64,000 nt of DNA from Streptomyces sp. NBC_01498 (GCF_036327775.1 NZ_CP109598.1:7049501-7113500); one strand, 5' to 3'; counted from the stretch's first letter, positions 53,214 through 62,814 are shown. Numbers and translations: made by a program. Notes: generated by a model not told the origin, from the sequence alone.

Positions 53214-54080
53214 TCACAGCGCGTCACGGAAGTCGGCCAGCAGTTCCTTCGTACGCCGCGCCGACTCCGCGTGGGCCACCATCCGGTCCATGGCCTCCAT
53301 GTGCTCGGAGACCTCGCTGTCCTCGTCGAGATACAGCGCCCCGGTCAGATACTCGATGTAGACCATGTCCGGGACCTCGGGGACGCCGAAGCGGAACAGG
53401 ACGAAGGGGCTGTACGTGCCGGGATGGTGACCGGCCGCGAACTCGGCGATCTGGAGCGTCACGTTCGGCAGCTCGGACACCTCCAGCAGCCGGTCGACCT
53501 GTGCCCGCATCACGTCCCGCGAGCCGACGAACCGGCGCAGCACCGTCTCGTCCAGGACCGCCCAGAAGACGGGCGCGTCGGCGCGGGTCAGCAGCGCCTG
53601 CCGCTCCAGCCGCAGCGCCACCTGGCGTTCGACCCGGTCCGGTTTGTTGAGCTGCTGTCCGAGGGCGCCGGCGGTCAGCACGTGCCGCGCGTACGCCTCG
53701 GTCTGGAGCAGACCCGGCACGAAGTGCGGCTCGTAGCACCGTATGGTCGTCGCGGCCTCTTCGAGGCTGACGTAACCGCTGAACCAGTCGGGCAGCACAT
53801 CGTGGAACCGCTGCCACCAGCCGGGCCTGTTCGCCTCGTCGGCCAGCCGCAGGAATACCTCGACCTCGTCGTGCGGCACGCCGTACGCGGGCAACAGGAT
53901 CTGAAGATAGGGGACTTTGAGCCCCACCTCCGCCATCTCCATCCGCCGGATGGTGGCGGACGTGACCCGCAGCAGCCGGCCGGCCTGTTCCCGGCTGAGT
54001 CCCGCCTGGTCGCGCAGGGCCAACAACTGTCTGCTGAGGACGATCTGACCGATCGTCGGAGCCGACCGTGGCTCGCTCAT
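53214..54080 (-). CDS. XRE regulator with a DUF5753 domain
   Basis: A 288-residue regulator of the large streptomycete family. The helix-turn-helix is at about 18-70 (LLALRDQAGLSREQAGRLLR, then VTSATIRRMEMAEVGLKVPY) and the DUF5753 domain at about 95-280 (YEPHFVPGLLQTEAYARHVL, then QIAEFAAGHH and VYIEYLTGALYLDE). Members often pair with a small DUF397 protein and affect development or antibiotic production. No DUF397 gene is adjacent; a DUF6296 gene takes that position. The ATG is at 54078-54080 with a GGGGGT upstream. Confidence 0.88.
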   Translation of the reverse strand: MSEPRSAPTIGQIVLSRQLLALRDQAGLSREQAGRLLRVTSATIRRMEMAEVGLKVPYLQILLPAYGVPHDEVEVFLRLADEANRPGWWQRFHDVLPDWFSGYVSLEEAATTIRCYEPHFVPGLLQTEAYARHVLTAGALGQQLNKPDRVERQVALRLERQALLTRADAPVFWAVLDETVLRRFVGSRDVMRAQVDRLLEVSELPNVTLQIAEFAAGHHPGTYSPFVLFRFGVPEVPDMVYIEYLTGALYLDEDSEVSEHMEAMDRMVAHAESARRTKELLADFRDAL

Positions 54081-54215
54081 CCCGTACCCCCGAGCCCCAC
54101 ATCAGCCATGTTCCGACAGTCTGCCACAGCAACTCCCCCGAAGGGCAGACCTGTTGATCTCCTGCGCACAAGTCGCCGGCCCGGTTCAAAGGTCCAGTCC
54201 ACCGCTCGGGCCGGG

Positions 54216-54230
54216 CCGGCGCCGCGCCGG
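54216..54230 (-). terminator. compact hairpin after phoD
   Basis: CCGGCGC (54216-54222) and its complement (54224-54230) abut the phoD stop codon. The stem is short but entirely GC. It is a weak terminator at best. Confidence 0.4.
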
Positions 54231-55853
54231 TCAGGCGGGTGTCAGCCCCGGAGCGCCGGCCTCCGTCACGAACGACGCCGCGCGGGTGAGCGCGGAGCCC
54301 GGTGTCGTCACCGCCGTCAGCGTGTTGAAGGTGACCGTGGCCCGGTCGGGTGTGAGCGCGAACGTGGTATATCCCCGGCGCCCGTTGTAGTACTTCATGT
54401 GCGGGTTGGCGGAGGTGAGGTTGGACCAGTTGGCGGGCCGCTCCGCGCCGTCGCGGTCGCTGCTGACCGAGGTCGTGGCGATCTCCGTCCCCACGGTGGC
54501 CGAACCGGGATCGTCGAAGTCCTTCTTCAGGTCGAAGCCGTAGCCGACGTGCACGTCACCGGTGAGCACCATCAGGTTGTCGACCCCCGCCGTCTCCGCG
54601 CCGTCCAGGACGCGCTGCCGGGAGGCGGTGTACCCGTCCCACGCGTCCATCGACAGCTTGAAGTCGGGGCGGGGCACATCGCGCCGCTGGGCGAACGTGA
54701 CCTGCTGGGCCAGCAGGTTCCAGGTGGCGTCCGAGTCCTTCCAGCCGTCGAGGAGCCAGCGTTCCTGCGTGGCGCCGGTCATCGTGCGCGCCGGGTCCTT
54801 CGACTCCGGTCCGGGGACCTGCCAGTTGGCGCCCTGCACCTGGTTGGAGCGGTACTGGCGGGTGTCGAGGATGTCGAACTGGGCGAGGCGGCCGAAGTGC
54901 AGGCGCCGGTAGAGCCGCATGTCGGGTCCTTCGGGCCGCTGGGGGGCGCGCAGCGGCTGGTTCTCCCAGTACGCGCGGTAGGCGGCGGCCCGGCGCAGCA
55001 GGAACTCCTCGGGCGGCACGTCGTTCTCGGGTGTCTCGTCCGCGTAGTTGTTCTCGGTCTCGTGGTCGTCCCACGTGACGACGAAGGGGTGCGCGGCGTG
55101 CGCGGCCATCAGGTCCGGGTCCGACTTGTACAGCCCGTACCGCAGCCGGTAGTCCTCCAGCGTCAGCGTCTCGGAGTTGTAGTGCGCGGGCAGGACACGG
55201 TCGGTGTACTTCCGTGAGCCGCCGTCGGCCGCCACCGGGTACTCGTACAGATAGTCGCCGAGGTGGACGACGACATCGAGGTCCTCGGCCGCGAGATGCC
55301 GATAGGCGGTGAAGTAGCCGTGGTAGTACGCCTGGCAGGACAGTGTCGCGAACCTGAGCCGGCCCGCCGGGGCCCCGGCGGCGGGGGCGGTACGGGTGCG
55401 GCCGACCGGGCTGATCCAGGCGCCGGCCCGGAAGCGGTAGAAGTAGAAACGGCCGGCGGACAGCCCCGGCACCTCCACGCGCACGCTGTGGTGGTACTCG
55501 GGATGCGCGATCGCGGTGCCGCGCGCGACGACCCGGGCGAACCGCTCGTCGTGGGCGACCTCCCACTCCACCTCGATCCGCCCGGCGGGCAGCCCGCTGT
55601 CCGCCGTGTACGGCTCCGGGGCCAGCCGGGTCCAGATCAGCGCCGTGGCGGGGAGCGGGTCGCCCGAGGCGACGCCCAGGGTGAACGGGTCCTCGGTGAT
55701 CTCACGCGGGTCGAGCCGGCGGGCGGTCGCCGCGCCGGCGGCCGGCAGGTTCGCCGAGAAGGCGAGCACCGCCGCCGCTCCGGCGCGGGTCAGGAAGCGG
55801 CGGCGGTCGAGAAGGCGGGCGGCGGCGCGGAATTCCGGCAGATGATTTCCCAT
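54231..55853 (-). CDS. phoD: Tat-exported PhoD-type alkaline phosphatase
   Basis: A secreted phosphodiesterase/phosphomonoesterase using Fe and Ca, 540 residues. The twin-arginine signal is DRRRFLTRAGAAAVLAF at about 16-32. The N-terminal PhoD domain (FTLGVASGDPLPATALIWTRL) precedes the metallophosphatase core with VVHLGDYLYEY, VVTWDDHETENNY and LTGDVHVGYGF metal-ligand motifs. The ATG at 55851-55853 has no good ribosome site. It starts 23 bases after the GH3 stop, so it may be the last gene of the sugar operon. I find no clear PHO box upstream. Confidence 0.9.
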   Translation of the reverse strand: MGNHLPEFRAAARLLDRRRFLTRAGAAAVLAFSANLPAAGAATARRLDPREITEDPFTLGVASGDPLPATALIWTRLAPEPYTADSGLPAGRIEVEWEVAHDERFARVVARGTAIAHPEYHHSVRVEVPGLSAGRFYFYRFRAGAWISPVGRTRTAPAAGAPAGRLRFATLSCQAYYHGYFTAYRHLAAEDLDVVVHLGDYLYEYPVAADGGSRKYTDRVLPAHYNSETLTLEDYRLRYGLYKSDPDLMAAHAAHPFVVTWDDHETENNYADETPENDVPPEEFLLRRAAAYRAYWENQPLRAPQRPEGPDMRLYRRLHFGRLAQFDILDTRQYRSNQVQGANWQVPGPESKDPARTMTGATQERWLLDGWKDSDATWNLLAQQVTFAQRRDVPRPDFKLSMDAWDGYTASRQRVLDGAETAGVDNLMVLTGDVHVGYGFDLKKDFDDPGSATVGTEIATTSVSSDRDGAERPANWSNLTSANPHMKYYNGRRGYTTFALTPDRATVTFNTLTAVTTPGSALTRAASFVTEAGAPGLTPA

Positions 55854-55876
55854 GGTGGAGAGTCATATGCCCTTTT

Positions 55877-58384
55877 TCATATGGTCTCTGACGCCGCATC
55901 GGAGTGATCCGAGTGATCCGCGGGATCCGGGTTACGGGTCCGGTCCGCGTGACCTTCGTGACTCGCCCGACCTGTGTGACCGGTGTGATCCTCCCGCCGG
56001 ATCAGGGCGTGCAGCGCGCGGGTGTGGTCCACCTCCCGTACGGCGCCGGTCAGGACCGCCCGCGCGGTGAGCCGGGTGTCGGTGCTGGACGCGGCGAGCC
56101 GCAGTTCCAGCGCGCCGGGCTCCACGACACGGCGCCCGTCCCGCCCCGTGAAGGAGGCCAGATCGGCCGGGACGACGGCGCTGATCCGGGCGGACTCGCC
56201 CGGCTCCAGCGGCACCCGCAGATAGCCCACCAGCCGCTGCACCGGCTGGACCACCGAGGCGACCGGGTCGTGCAGATACAGCTGCACCACCTCGGTACCC
56301 GGCCGTCCGCCGCTGTTGCGCACCGAGAACGACAGCCGCAGCTCACCGTCGGTCGGCGCCGCGCCTTCGGCCGTCAGCCCGGACCAGACGAACGAGGTGT
56401 ACGTCAGCCCGTGCCCGAACCCGAACGCCGGTGTCGGATCGATGTTCGACGAGTCGCCGGCCCGTGCCAGCCGCGCCGCCAGATACGTGGACGGCTGGCC
56501 GCCCGGCCGCCGGGGCACGCTCACCGGCAGCCGCCCCGAGGGCCCGACCCGCCCGCTCAGCACCCCCGCGACCGCCCGCGCGCCCTCCTGCCCCGGGAAG
56601 AACGCCTGCACGATTGCCGCCGCGCCGTCGACGGCCCGCTCGCCCAGCGCGTACGGGCGTCCCGCGAGCAGCGTGACCACCACCGGCGTGCCGGTGTCCA
56701 GCAGCGTGTCGAGCAGCTGCTGCTGGGCTCCCGGCAGGGCCAGCGACTCCGCGTCGCACCCCTCGCCGCTCGTCCCGCGCCCGAAGAGACCCGCCCGGTC
56801 ACCGAGCGCGGCGACGATCACATCGGCCCCGCGCACCGCCCGCAGCGCGGCGGCGAACCCGTCGGTGACCGGCGTGTCGACGCCGCAGCCCTCCGCCGTG
56901 ACGATCTCGCACCCGGGGAACTCCGACATGAGCCCCTGGAGCAGAGTGGGCAGCGGCACCCCGGCCGGGACGTCCGGGTGCTGGGACCCGACATGGACGG
57001 GGAACGAGTAGCAGCCGAGGAGCGCCGTCGGCGAATCGGCCTGGGGTCCCACCACCGCGATCCGGGCGGGCCGCTCCAGCGGCAGCACCCCGTCGTTCGA
57101 CAGCAGGATCACCGAACGCTCCGCGAGACGGCGGGAGATGTCCCGGTGCGCGTCGCTGTCCAGGCTCACGGTGTCCCGCAGCCGCCCCGGTGCGCCCAGA
57201 TCCGCGCCGGCCAGCGCGGCGGGCAGCGGGCTCCAGCCGGGATCGAGGAGACCGAGCTGTGCCTTCTGCGTCAGTACCCGGCGCAGCGCCCGGTCGACCG
57301 GCGCCGGACCCAGCTCGCCGGCGGCGAGCGCGTTCCGCAGCGGCTCCCCGAACGTCTTGACGGTGGGCAGCTCGACGTCCACACCGGCGGTCAGCGCCAA
57401 CGCGGCGGCCCCGCCCCAGTCACCGGCCACCCCGTGCAGGGACTTGAGGAACGCGATGCCGAAGTAGTCGGCCACGACGGTCCCTCGAAAACCCCAGGTG
57501 TCCCGGAGCAGACCGGTCAGCAACTCCTCGTCGGCGGCGGAGGGGACGCCGTCGGTGTCGGTGTACGCGTGCATCACCGACCGGGCGCCGCTTTCCCTGA
57601 CCGCCATCTCGAACGGCGGGAGCATCACGTCGGCCCGCTCCCGGGTCCCCATGCTCACCGGGGCCAGATTGCGCCCGGCCCGGGAGGCCGAGTAGCCCGC
57701 GAAGTGCTTCAGGGTGGCGACCAGCCCCGTGGACTCCAGCCCCTGGACGTACGCGGTGGCGAGGGTGCCGACCAGATACGGGTCCTCACCGATCGTCTCC
57801 TCGACCCGGCCCCACCGTGCGTCGCGCACCACGTCCAGCACGGGGGCCAGCCCCTGGTGAACGCCCACGGACCGCATGTCGGCCCCGATCGCCGCCGCCA
57901 TCGTGCGCACCAGAGCGGGATCGAAGGACGCGCCCCAGCACAGCGGGACCGGATAGGTGGTGGCGCCCCAGGCGGCGAAGCCCGCCAGGCACTCGTCGTG
58001 CGCCATCGCCGGGATGCCGAACCGGTTTCCCGCGACGATCCGTTCCTGTGTACGCATCAAGGAGAGCGCGCCCAGGGCGGGATCGACGGGGACGGTGCCG
58101 AACGGGCGGGTGAGCTGGCCGAGTCCGTACGGAAGCAACTCGTCCAGCGTCGGCGGCTCGTCCATGTCGTGCTGGTGCGGGGCGACTTCGGCGCCGTCGG
58201 CGGAGGCGCCCGCCCACAGTCCGTACAGCTGCGCCAGTTTCTCCTCCGGTGTCATGGCGGCGATCAGTTCCTCGACCCGGGCGGCGCGGGCGGCCGGGAG
58301 CGAGTCACCGGAGACGGCCCCGTCCGGGGGGCCGTCGGTGGTGTCGTCGGGGGCGGTCGCGTCGGTGGTCACGTCGGCGGTCAC
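55877..58384 (-). CDS. bxlA: GH3 beta-xylosidase/beta-glucosidase, bxlA-like
   Basis: A cytoplasmic exo-glycosidase, 835 residues, with GH3 N, GH3 C and fibronectin-like domains in order. The nucleophile Asp is in VVADYFGIAFL (about 305). LKHFAGYSASRAGRNLAPVS and GEDPYLVGTLATAYVQGL are GH3 signatures, and FGHGLTYTSF marks the end of GH3 C. The last 40 residues are rich in His and Asp (EDHTGHTGRASHEGHADRTR), which is unusual. The GTG overlaps the permease stop by four bases. The xylosidase call rests on synteny with bxl clusters; beta-glucosidase is possible. Confidence 0.82.
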   Translation of the reverse strand: MTADVTTDATAPDDTTDGPPDGAVSGDSLPAARAARVEELIAAMTPEEKLAQLYGLWAGASADGAEVAPHQHDMDEPPTLDELLPYGLGQLTRPFGTVPVDPALGALSLMRTQERIVAGNRFGIPAMAHDECLAGFAAWGATTYPVPLCWGASFDPALVRTMAAAIGADMRSVGVHQGLAPVLDVVRDARWGRVEETIGEDPYLVGTLATAYVQGLESTGLVATLKHFAGYSASRAGRNLAPVSMGTRERADVMLPPFEMAVRESGARSVMHAYTDTDGVPSAADEELLTGLLRDTWGFRGTVVADYFGIAFLKSLHGVAGDWGGAAALALTAGVDVELPTVKTFGEPLRNALAAGELGPAPVDRALRRVLTQKAQLGLLDPGWSPLPAALAGADLGAPGRLRDTVSLDSDAHRDISRRLAERSVILLSNDGVLPLERPARIAVVGPQADSPTALLGCYSFPVHVGSQHPDVPAGVPLPTLLQGLMSEFPGCEIVTAEGCGVDTPVTDGFAAALRAVRGADVIVAALGDRAGLFGRGTSGEGCDAESLALPGAQQQLLDTLLDTGTPVVVTLLAGRPYALGERAVDGAAAIVQAFFPGQEGARAVAGVLSGRVGPSGRLPVSVPRRPGGQPSTYLAARLARAGDSSNIDPTPAFGFGHGLTYTSFVWSGLTAEGAAPTDGELRLSFSVRNSGGRPGTEVVQLYLHDPVASVVQPVQRLVGYLRVPLEPGESARISAVVPADLASFTGRDGRRVVEPGALELRLAASSTDTRLTARAVLTGAVREVDHTRALHALIRREDHTGHTGRASHEGHADRTRNPDPADHSDHSDAASETI

Positions 58385-59202
58385 TTTCCTCCCACACCCA
58401 TCAGCCCCTGGACCAGGGCCCGGCGGGCGAACAGGTAGACGAGCAGGACAGGAACGGTGGACAGCACCACGGCGGCCAGCAGACCGGGGATGTCGACGCC
58501 GTACTGGGTCTGGAAGTTGTAGAGACCGAGGGTGATCACCTTGGTCTCCTCGGACTGGGTGAGCACGAGCGGGAAGAGGAATCCGTTCCACGCCTGGAGC
58601 GCGGCGAACACCACGACCGTGGACAGCCCGCTCCGCGACAGCGGGACGACGAGCCGGAAGAAGACGCGCCGGGTGTCCGCCCCGTCGATGGCCATCGCCT
58701 CGAAGAGATCGTCGGTGATGTCCCGCATGCTGCCGGTCAGGATCAGCACACAGACCGGCATGCAGAACGCGGCCGTCGGCAGGATGACCCCGATCAGGTG
58801 GTCGTAGAGCCCCGCCCGGCTGATGACGTAGAACATCGGCACGATCACCGCCTGCGCGGGGATCGCCAGCCCCAGCAGGAAGAGCCGGAACACACCGGAC
58901 GTGGCCCGGCTCCGGTTGCGGACGATCGCGAACGCCAGCGGCGGTACGAGGACCACCACGATCGCGACCACACTGGCCGTCACGATCAGGGTGTTGACGA
59001 AGTACCGGCCGAAACCGTTGGAGAAGCTGTCCGCGTAGTTGGCGAAGGTGACCTGTTCCGGGAGGCCCAGCGGTCCGCCCGCGCCGTAGTCCGCGCGCGA
59101 GCGCACACCGGCGCCGAGCAGGACGTACAGCGGCAGCGCGACCACGAACAGCCACAGCGTGACACCCGCGCCCGCCAGGTAGTTGGGGCGGCGGCGCCTC
59201 AT
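58381..59202 (-). CDS. bxlG: sugar ABC transporter permease, bxlG-like
   Basis: The MalG-like subunit, 273 residues, six helices. The EAA motif is DLFEAMAIDGADTRRVFFRLVVPL at about 169-192. MRRRRPNYLAGAGVTLWLF is the N-terminus; the ATG (59200-59202) overlaps the previous stop by four bases (ATGA) and has AAGGAGG 6 bases upstream. No ATPase is encoded in the operon. Confidence 0.88.
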   Translation of the reverse strand: MRRRRPNYLAGAGVTLWLFVVALPLYVLLGAGVRSRADYGAGGPLGLPEQVTFANYADSFSNGFGRYFVNTLIVTASVVAIVVVLVPPLAFAIVRNRSRATSGVFRLFLLGLAIPAQAVIVPMFYVISRAGLYDHLIGVILPTAAFCMPVCVLILTGSMRDITDDLFEAMAIDGADTRRVFFRLVVPLSRSGLSTVVVFAALQAWNGFLFPLVLTQSEETKVITLGLYNFQTQYGVDIPGLLAAVVLSTVPVLLVYLFARRALVQGLMGVGGK

Positions 59203-60143
59203 ATGCCCTCCTTGGTCCCGGCCATCCGGTCGAAGCCCGAGACCCGCACCACGACCAGCGACACGGCGGTCGCCACCACGACCAGCAGCAGCGCGATGGC
59301 CGCGCCCGCGCCGAACTCGAAGCCCTTGAACGCCTTCTGGTACATGTAGTAGGCGCTGATGGTGGTGTCGGTGCCCGGCCCGCCCTGGGTGAGGATCAGC
59401 ACCGTGTCGAAGGTGGTGAGCCCGCCGACCACCATGAGGATCACCGACGTGATGATCGAGTTGCGCAGCTGCGGCAGCGTGATGTGGAAGAACCGCCGCA
59501 CCCGCCCCGCCCCGTCGATCTCCGCCGCCTGGTAGAGCACCACCGGGATCGCGCGGGCCGCGCCCTGGTGGATCAGGGCGTGCAGCGGTGTGAACTGCCA
59601 GGTGCTCACCAGGACCAGTACGGCGACGGCGCCCGTACGGCTGCCGAGGAGGTTGCCGTCCCCGAACAGCCACGCGGCCTGCGAGGGAACCCCGAAGTTC
59701 GGGTCCAGCAGGGCCCGCCACAGCACCGAAACGGCGGTGGCCGACAGCAGCAGCGGGACGAAGAAGACGGCCGACAGCACCGCCCTGTTGCGCTGCGGGC
59801 CCGCCGCCCACACCCCCAGCAGAATGCTCAGCGGGGTCTGGACCAGTACGCCCAGCGCGGTCAGCAGCACACTCAGCCACAGGCTCTTGATCATCACCGG
59901 ATCGTGGAACAGCGCGACCCAGTTGTCGGCGCCGGCGAACTCCGGTGAGCCCAGCCCCGACCAGGTGGTGAAGGACAGGACGGCCACCAGGACCAGCGGC
60001 ACGACGGCGAACAGCGCGAAGAACACGACGGCGGGCAGCGCCCAGCCGAGACCGGGCCGGGCGGTCCCGCGACCGCGGGACGCCGGGACGCCGGCCTTGG
60101 CGGCCCGGCGCCCGTCCTTCACCGGAGCGGAGAGGGAAACCAT
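59199..60143 (-). CDS. bxlF: sugar ABC transporter permease, bxlF-like
   Basis: The MalF-like subunit, 314 residues. About 35 cytoplasmic residues precede six helices. The EAA loop is VLYQAAEIDGAGRVRRFFHITLPQL at about 205-229, and TTFDTVLILTQGGPGTDT is typical. The ATG is at 60141-60143, 14 bases after the binding protein stop, with a weak ribosome site, suggesting coupled translation. Confidence 0.88.
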   Translation of the reverse strand: MVSLSAPVKDGRRAAKAGVPASRGRGTARPGLGWALPAVVFFALFAVVPLVLVAVLSFTTWSGLGSPEFAGADNWVALFHDPVMIKSLWLSVLLTALGVLVQTPLSILLGVWAAGPQRNRAVLSAVFFVPLLLSATAVSVLWRALLDPNFGVPSQAAWLFGDGNLLGSRTGAVAVLVLVSTWQFTPLHALIHQGAARAIPVVLYQAAEIDGAGRVRRFFHITLPQLRNSIITSVILMVVGGLTTFDTVLILTQGGPGTDTTISAYYMYQKAFKGFEFGAGAAIALLLVVVATAVSLVVVRVSGFDRMAGTKEGI

Positions 60144-60157
60144 GGGGAGGCCAACTC

Positions 60158-61456
60158 TCAGACGGTGGTGAGGGCTTGCATGGCCTTGACGAACCCGTCC
60201 GGGTCGAGCTGCCCGTTGAAGAACTGCTGGACCGCCACGTAGATCGGTGTCATGTTCTTCGGCGGGTACGCCTGGTCCCACGAGAGCTGGAACGCGGGAG
60301 CCTTGTCCACCAGGTCGTACTGGTACGTCAGATACTCCGGGTTGTCGGCGGAGTCCAGGAACTTCACGGTGTTCGTGGTGGTCGGCAGATTGCCCAGGGA
60401 CAACTGCGCCTCGACGAACGCGTCGGAGTACATCAGCTTCAGGAACTCGGCTATCGCGTCGGCGTGCTCCGTCGACCTGCGGACCGAATAGAAGTTGTTG
60501 GTGTTGCCGACGAGGTTGGCCGCGTCGCCCTTGCCGCCCTCGACGCTCGGGAAGGTGCCGTAACCGAGCTCCTTCGCGGCGAAGTCGGGATCGGCCTCCT
60601 GCTGGGTGGAGTAGGCCCACGAACCCATCAGTTCGAAACCGGCCTTGCCGCTCGCCAGCAGGGCGGGGGAGCCGCCGTCGGTGAACTTGACCGAGTCGTA
60701 GTTGGTGCCGAAGGCGCCCGCGTCGATGAGCTGCCTCAGCATGCCGAGCGCCTTCCTGCTGTCGGCGCTGTCCCAGACCTCCTTCTCACCGGCCAGCGCC
60801 TTCTTGAACAGGTCGGGGCCCGCGACGCGGTCGTACAGGTACTCGAACCACATCATCGTGGTCCACTTGTCGCCGCCGCCGAGCGCGATGGGCGTGACGC
60901 CCTCGGCCTTCAGGGCCTTCACGGCGGCCAGCAGGTCGTCCCAGGTGCGCGGCGCCTCGACGCCGGCGTCGGCCAGCACCTTCTTGTTGTGGAACAGCAG
61001 CACCGGCTGCGTGCCGCGCATCGGCACGCCGTACGACGCCCCGTCGACCCGCGCCGTCTCGAAGACCGACGGCAGGAAGTTGTCCTTCAGCCCCGGGTCC
61101 TTCTTGATCATGTCGTCCAGCGGCAGTAGCAGATCCGCCTCGACGAAGGGCTGGATGCTGCCGCCGCCCCAGTTGAAGAACACGTCGGGCGCCTGCGGGG
61201 TGTTGATGACCGTCTGGAGCTTCTGCTGGTAGTCGGCGCCCGGCACCGTGTCCAGTACGGCCTTGACCTCGGAGGTCTTGTTGAACGTGGCGACGATCGC
61301 CTTCTCGGCCCGGTTCGCCGCGTCGCCGTAGACGAGTACGTGGAACTCGTCCGCGCTGCCGGAGGAACCGCCGCCACCGCAGGCCGCCAGGCCCAGACTC
61401 AGAGCCAGTGCCGCGCCGCCTGCGACGGCCCGACGGAACCGTACGCGTGTCTTCAT
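60158..61456 (-). CDS. bxlE: sugar ABC transporter binding lipoprotein, bxlE-like (xylo-oligosaccharides?)
   Basis: The extracellular receptor, 432 residues. The signal peptide ends in the lipobox LGLAAC (Cys about 26) followed by a Gly/Ser spacer. The mature protein (FHVLVYGDAANRAEKAIVAT, VFFNWGGGSIQPFVEADLLL) resembles BxlE xylobiose receptors as I know them. The ATG at 61454-61456 has GAGAGG 9 bases upstream. It is first in an operon with two permeases and GH3, divergent from a LacI regulator. The ligand is inferred. Confidence 0.85.
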   Translation of the reverse strand: MKTRVRFRRAVAGGAALALSLGLAACGGGGSSGSADEFHVLVYGDAANRAEKAIVATFNKTSEVKAVLDTVPGADYQQKLQTVINTPQAPDVFFNWGGGSIQPFVEADLLLPLDDMIKKDPGLKDNFLPSVFETARVDGASYGVPMRGTQPVLLFHNKKVLADAGVEAPRTWDDLLAAVKALKAEGVTPIALGGGDKWTTMMWFEYLYDRVAGPDLFKKALAGEKEVWDSADSRKALGMLRQLIDAGAFGTNYDSVKFTDGGSPALLASGKAGFELMGSWAYSTQQEADPDFAAKELGYGTFPSVEGGKGDAANLVGNTNNFYSVRRSTEHADAIAEFLKLMYSDAFVEAQLSLGNLPTTTNTVKFLDSADNPEYLTYQYDLVDKAPAFQLSWDQAYPPKNMTPIYVAVQQFFNGQLDPDGFVKAMQALTTV

Positions 61457-61468
61457 CGGTCGACCTCT

Positions 61469-61496
61469 CGAAAGTATCGGTAATCTTCCCGAAAGT
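61469..61496. promoter_or_regulatory. paired CGAAAGT repeats, probable LacI operator
   Basis: CGAAAGT occurs at 61469-61475 and 61490-61496, 21 bp apart (two helical turns), just upstream of the binding-protein start. Similar GAAA/TTTC elements precede xylan genes in streptomycetes. A related GCGAAACCG lies near 61559, on the LacI gene side. Confidence 0.55.
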
Positions 61497-61597
61497 CTCT
61501 GTTGGAGTGCGACCGTAGAGTCCGCCCCGAGACCGGTCAACCACGCGGTCAGCACTCGGCGAAACCGTTACACAAGGCCGTGCTTTATCCTCGGCGC

Positions 61598-62692
61598 ATG
61601 CGAGATGACAGGAGTACGGGGCGGGTCACCCTCGCTCAGGTGGCCTCCCAGGCGGGCGTTTCCCTTTCGACAGTTTCGAAGGTGCTGAACGGGCGCCCGG
61701 ATGTGTCCGCCCCGACGCGCGTCAAGGTCGAGGAGCTGCTGGAGACACACGGCTACCGGCGCTCCTCGGCGTCCCTCCCCGAGGCGCCGCTCATCGAGAT
61801 CGTCTTCCACGAACTGGACAGCGCCTGGTCGATGGAGCTGATCCGGGGCATGCAGAACGTCGCCAAGAGCGCGGGCGTCAGCGTCGTCCTCACCGAGACC
61901 GGGACCCGGCACTCACCGGGCGTCGACTGGGTGGAGGGCGTCCTGCGGCGCCGCCCGCTCGGTGTGGTGCTGGTGTTCTCCACCCTCCCCGACGAGCTCA
62001 AGAAGAAGCTGTGGTCACGGGCCATCCCGTTCGTGATCATCGACCCGGCCGGTGACCCGGAGCCCGACGTACCGTCCGTGGGCTCGGCCAACTGGGCCGG
62101 CGGGCTCGCCGCCACCCGCCATCTGCTGGACCTCGGCCACCGCGCCATCGCCGTCGTCACCGGCCCCGAGGACATGCTGTGCTCCCTGGCCCGCCTCGAC
62201 GGATTCCGCTCCGCCATGGCGATGGCCGGGGTCGAGGTCGACCCCCGTCTGGTGCGGTTCGGCGACTTCCACGTCCAGGCCGGGTACGACCACGCCATGG
62301 AGCTGCTCGCCCTCCACGAGCGGCCGACCGCGATCTTCGCCGGGAGCGACCTCCAGGCGCTCGGCGTGCTGGAGGCGGCGCGGGTGCTCGGGGTCGCGGT
62401 GCCTGAGGACCTGTCCGTGGTCGGGTACGACGACATCCCGCTCGCCCAGTGGTCGAGCCCCGCGCTGACCACGGTGAACCAGCCGCTGGTGGAGATGGCC
62501 GAGGAGGCCGCCCGGATGCTGCTGCGGCTGCGGCGCGCGTACCAGGGAGGCGGGCCCCGTACGGACAGGGCCGACCGCGCCGGGAGGCCGGAGCCGGCGG
62601 AGCGGGCCGACCAGGCCGACACCCGGATCGAGTTCGCCACCCGTCTGGTCGTCAGGAACAGCACCGCCGTGGTGAAGCCCGGCAGGGACTGA
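61598..62692 (+). CDS. bxlR: LacI family repressor, bxlR-like
   Basis: A 364-residue repressor. The helix-turn-helix is VTLAQVASQAGVSLSTVSKVLNGRPDV at about 9-35; the effector domain contains IEIVFHELDSAWSMELIRGM and VVGYDDIPLAQWSSPALTTV, seen in xylose/xylobiose-type LacI regulators. A charged insert of Arg/Ala/Asp repeats (RADRAGRPEPAERADQAD) interrupts the C-terminus at about 325-345. The ATG at 61598 has no clear ribosome site. It is divergent from the GH3/ABC operon. Confidence 0.85.
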   Translation: MRDDRSTGRVTLAQVASQAGVSLSTVSKVLNGRPDVSAPTRVKVEELLETHGYRRSSASLPEAPLIEIVFHELDSAWSMELIRGMQNVAKSAGVSVVLTETGTRHSPGVDWVEGVLRRRPLGVVLVFSTLPDELKKKLWSRAIPFVIIDPAGDPEPDVPSVGSANWAGGLAATRHLLDLGHRAIAVVTGPEDMLCSLARLDGFRSAMAMAGVEVDPRLVRFGDFHVQAGYDHAMELLALHERPTAIFAGSDLQALGVLEAARVLGVAVPEDLSVVGYDDIPLAQWSSPALTTVNQPLVEMAEEAARMLLRLRRAYQGGGPRTDRADRAGRPEPAERADQADTRIEFATRLVVRNSTAVVKPGRD

Positions 62693-62814
62693 ACCGCGCG
62701 GGGAGCGAAGCGGGCACGGGTGTGAATCCTCGACCGAGGACGTCCGCCCGTGAGAGAGCCGCGTGCCGGGGAAGGTGAAGGGCGACCCAGCACCATCGGG
62801 AAGGGACGGACACC

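Noticed and set aside
55854..55910. PHO box upstream of phoD
   Set aside because: I looked for GTTCACC-type direct repeats and found none; only two CATATG palindromes are present.
55877..59155. GH3 gene extended to 1092 residues
   Set aside because: The extra 257 residues lie opposite-frame within the permease gene; the GTG at 58384 gives the coupled GTGA start.
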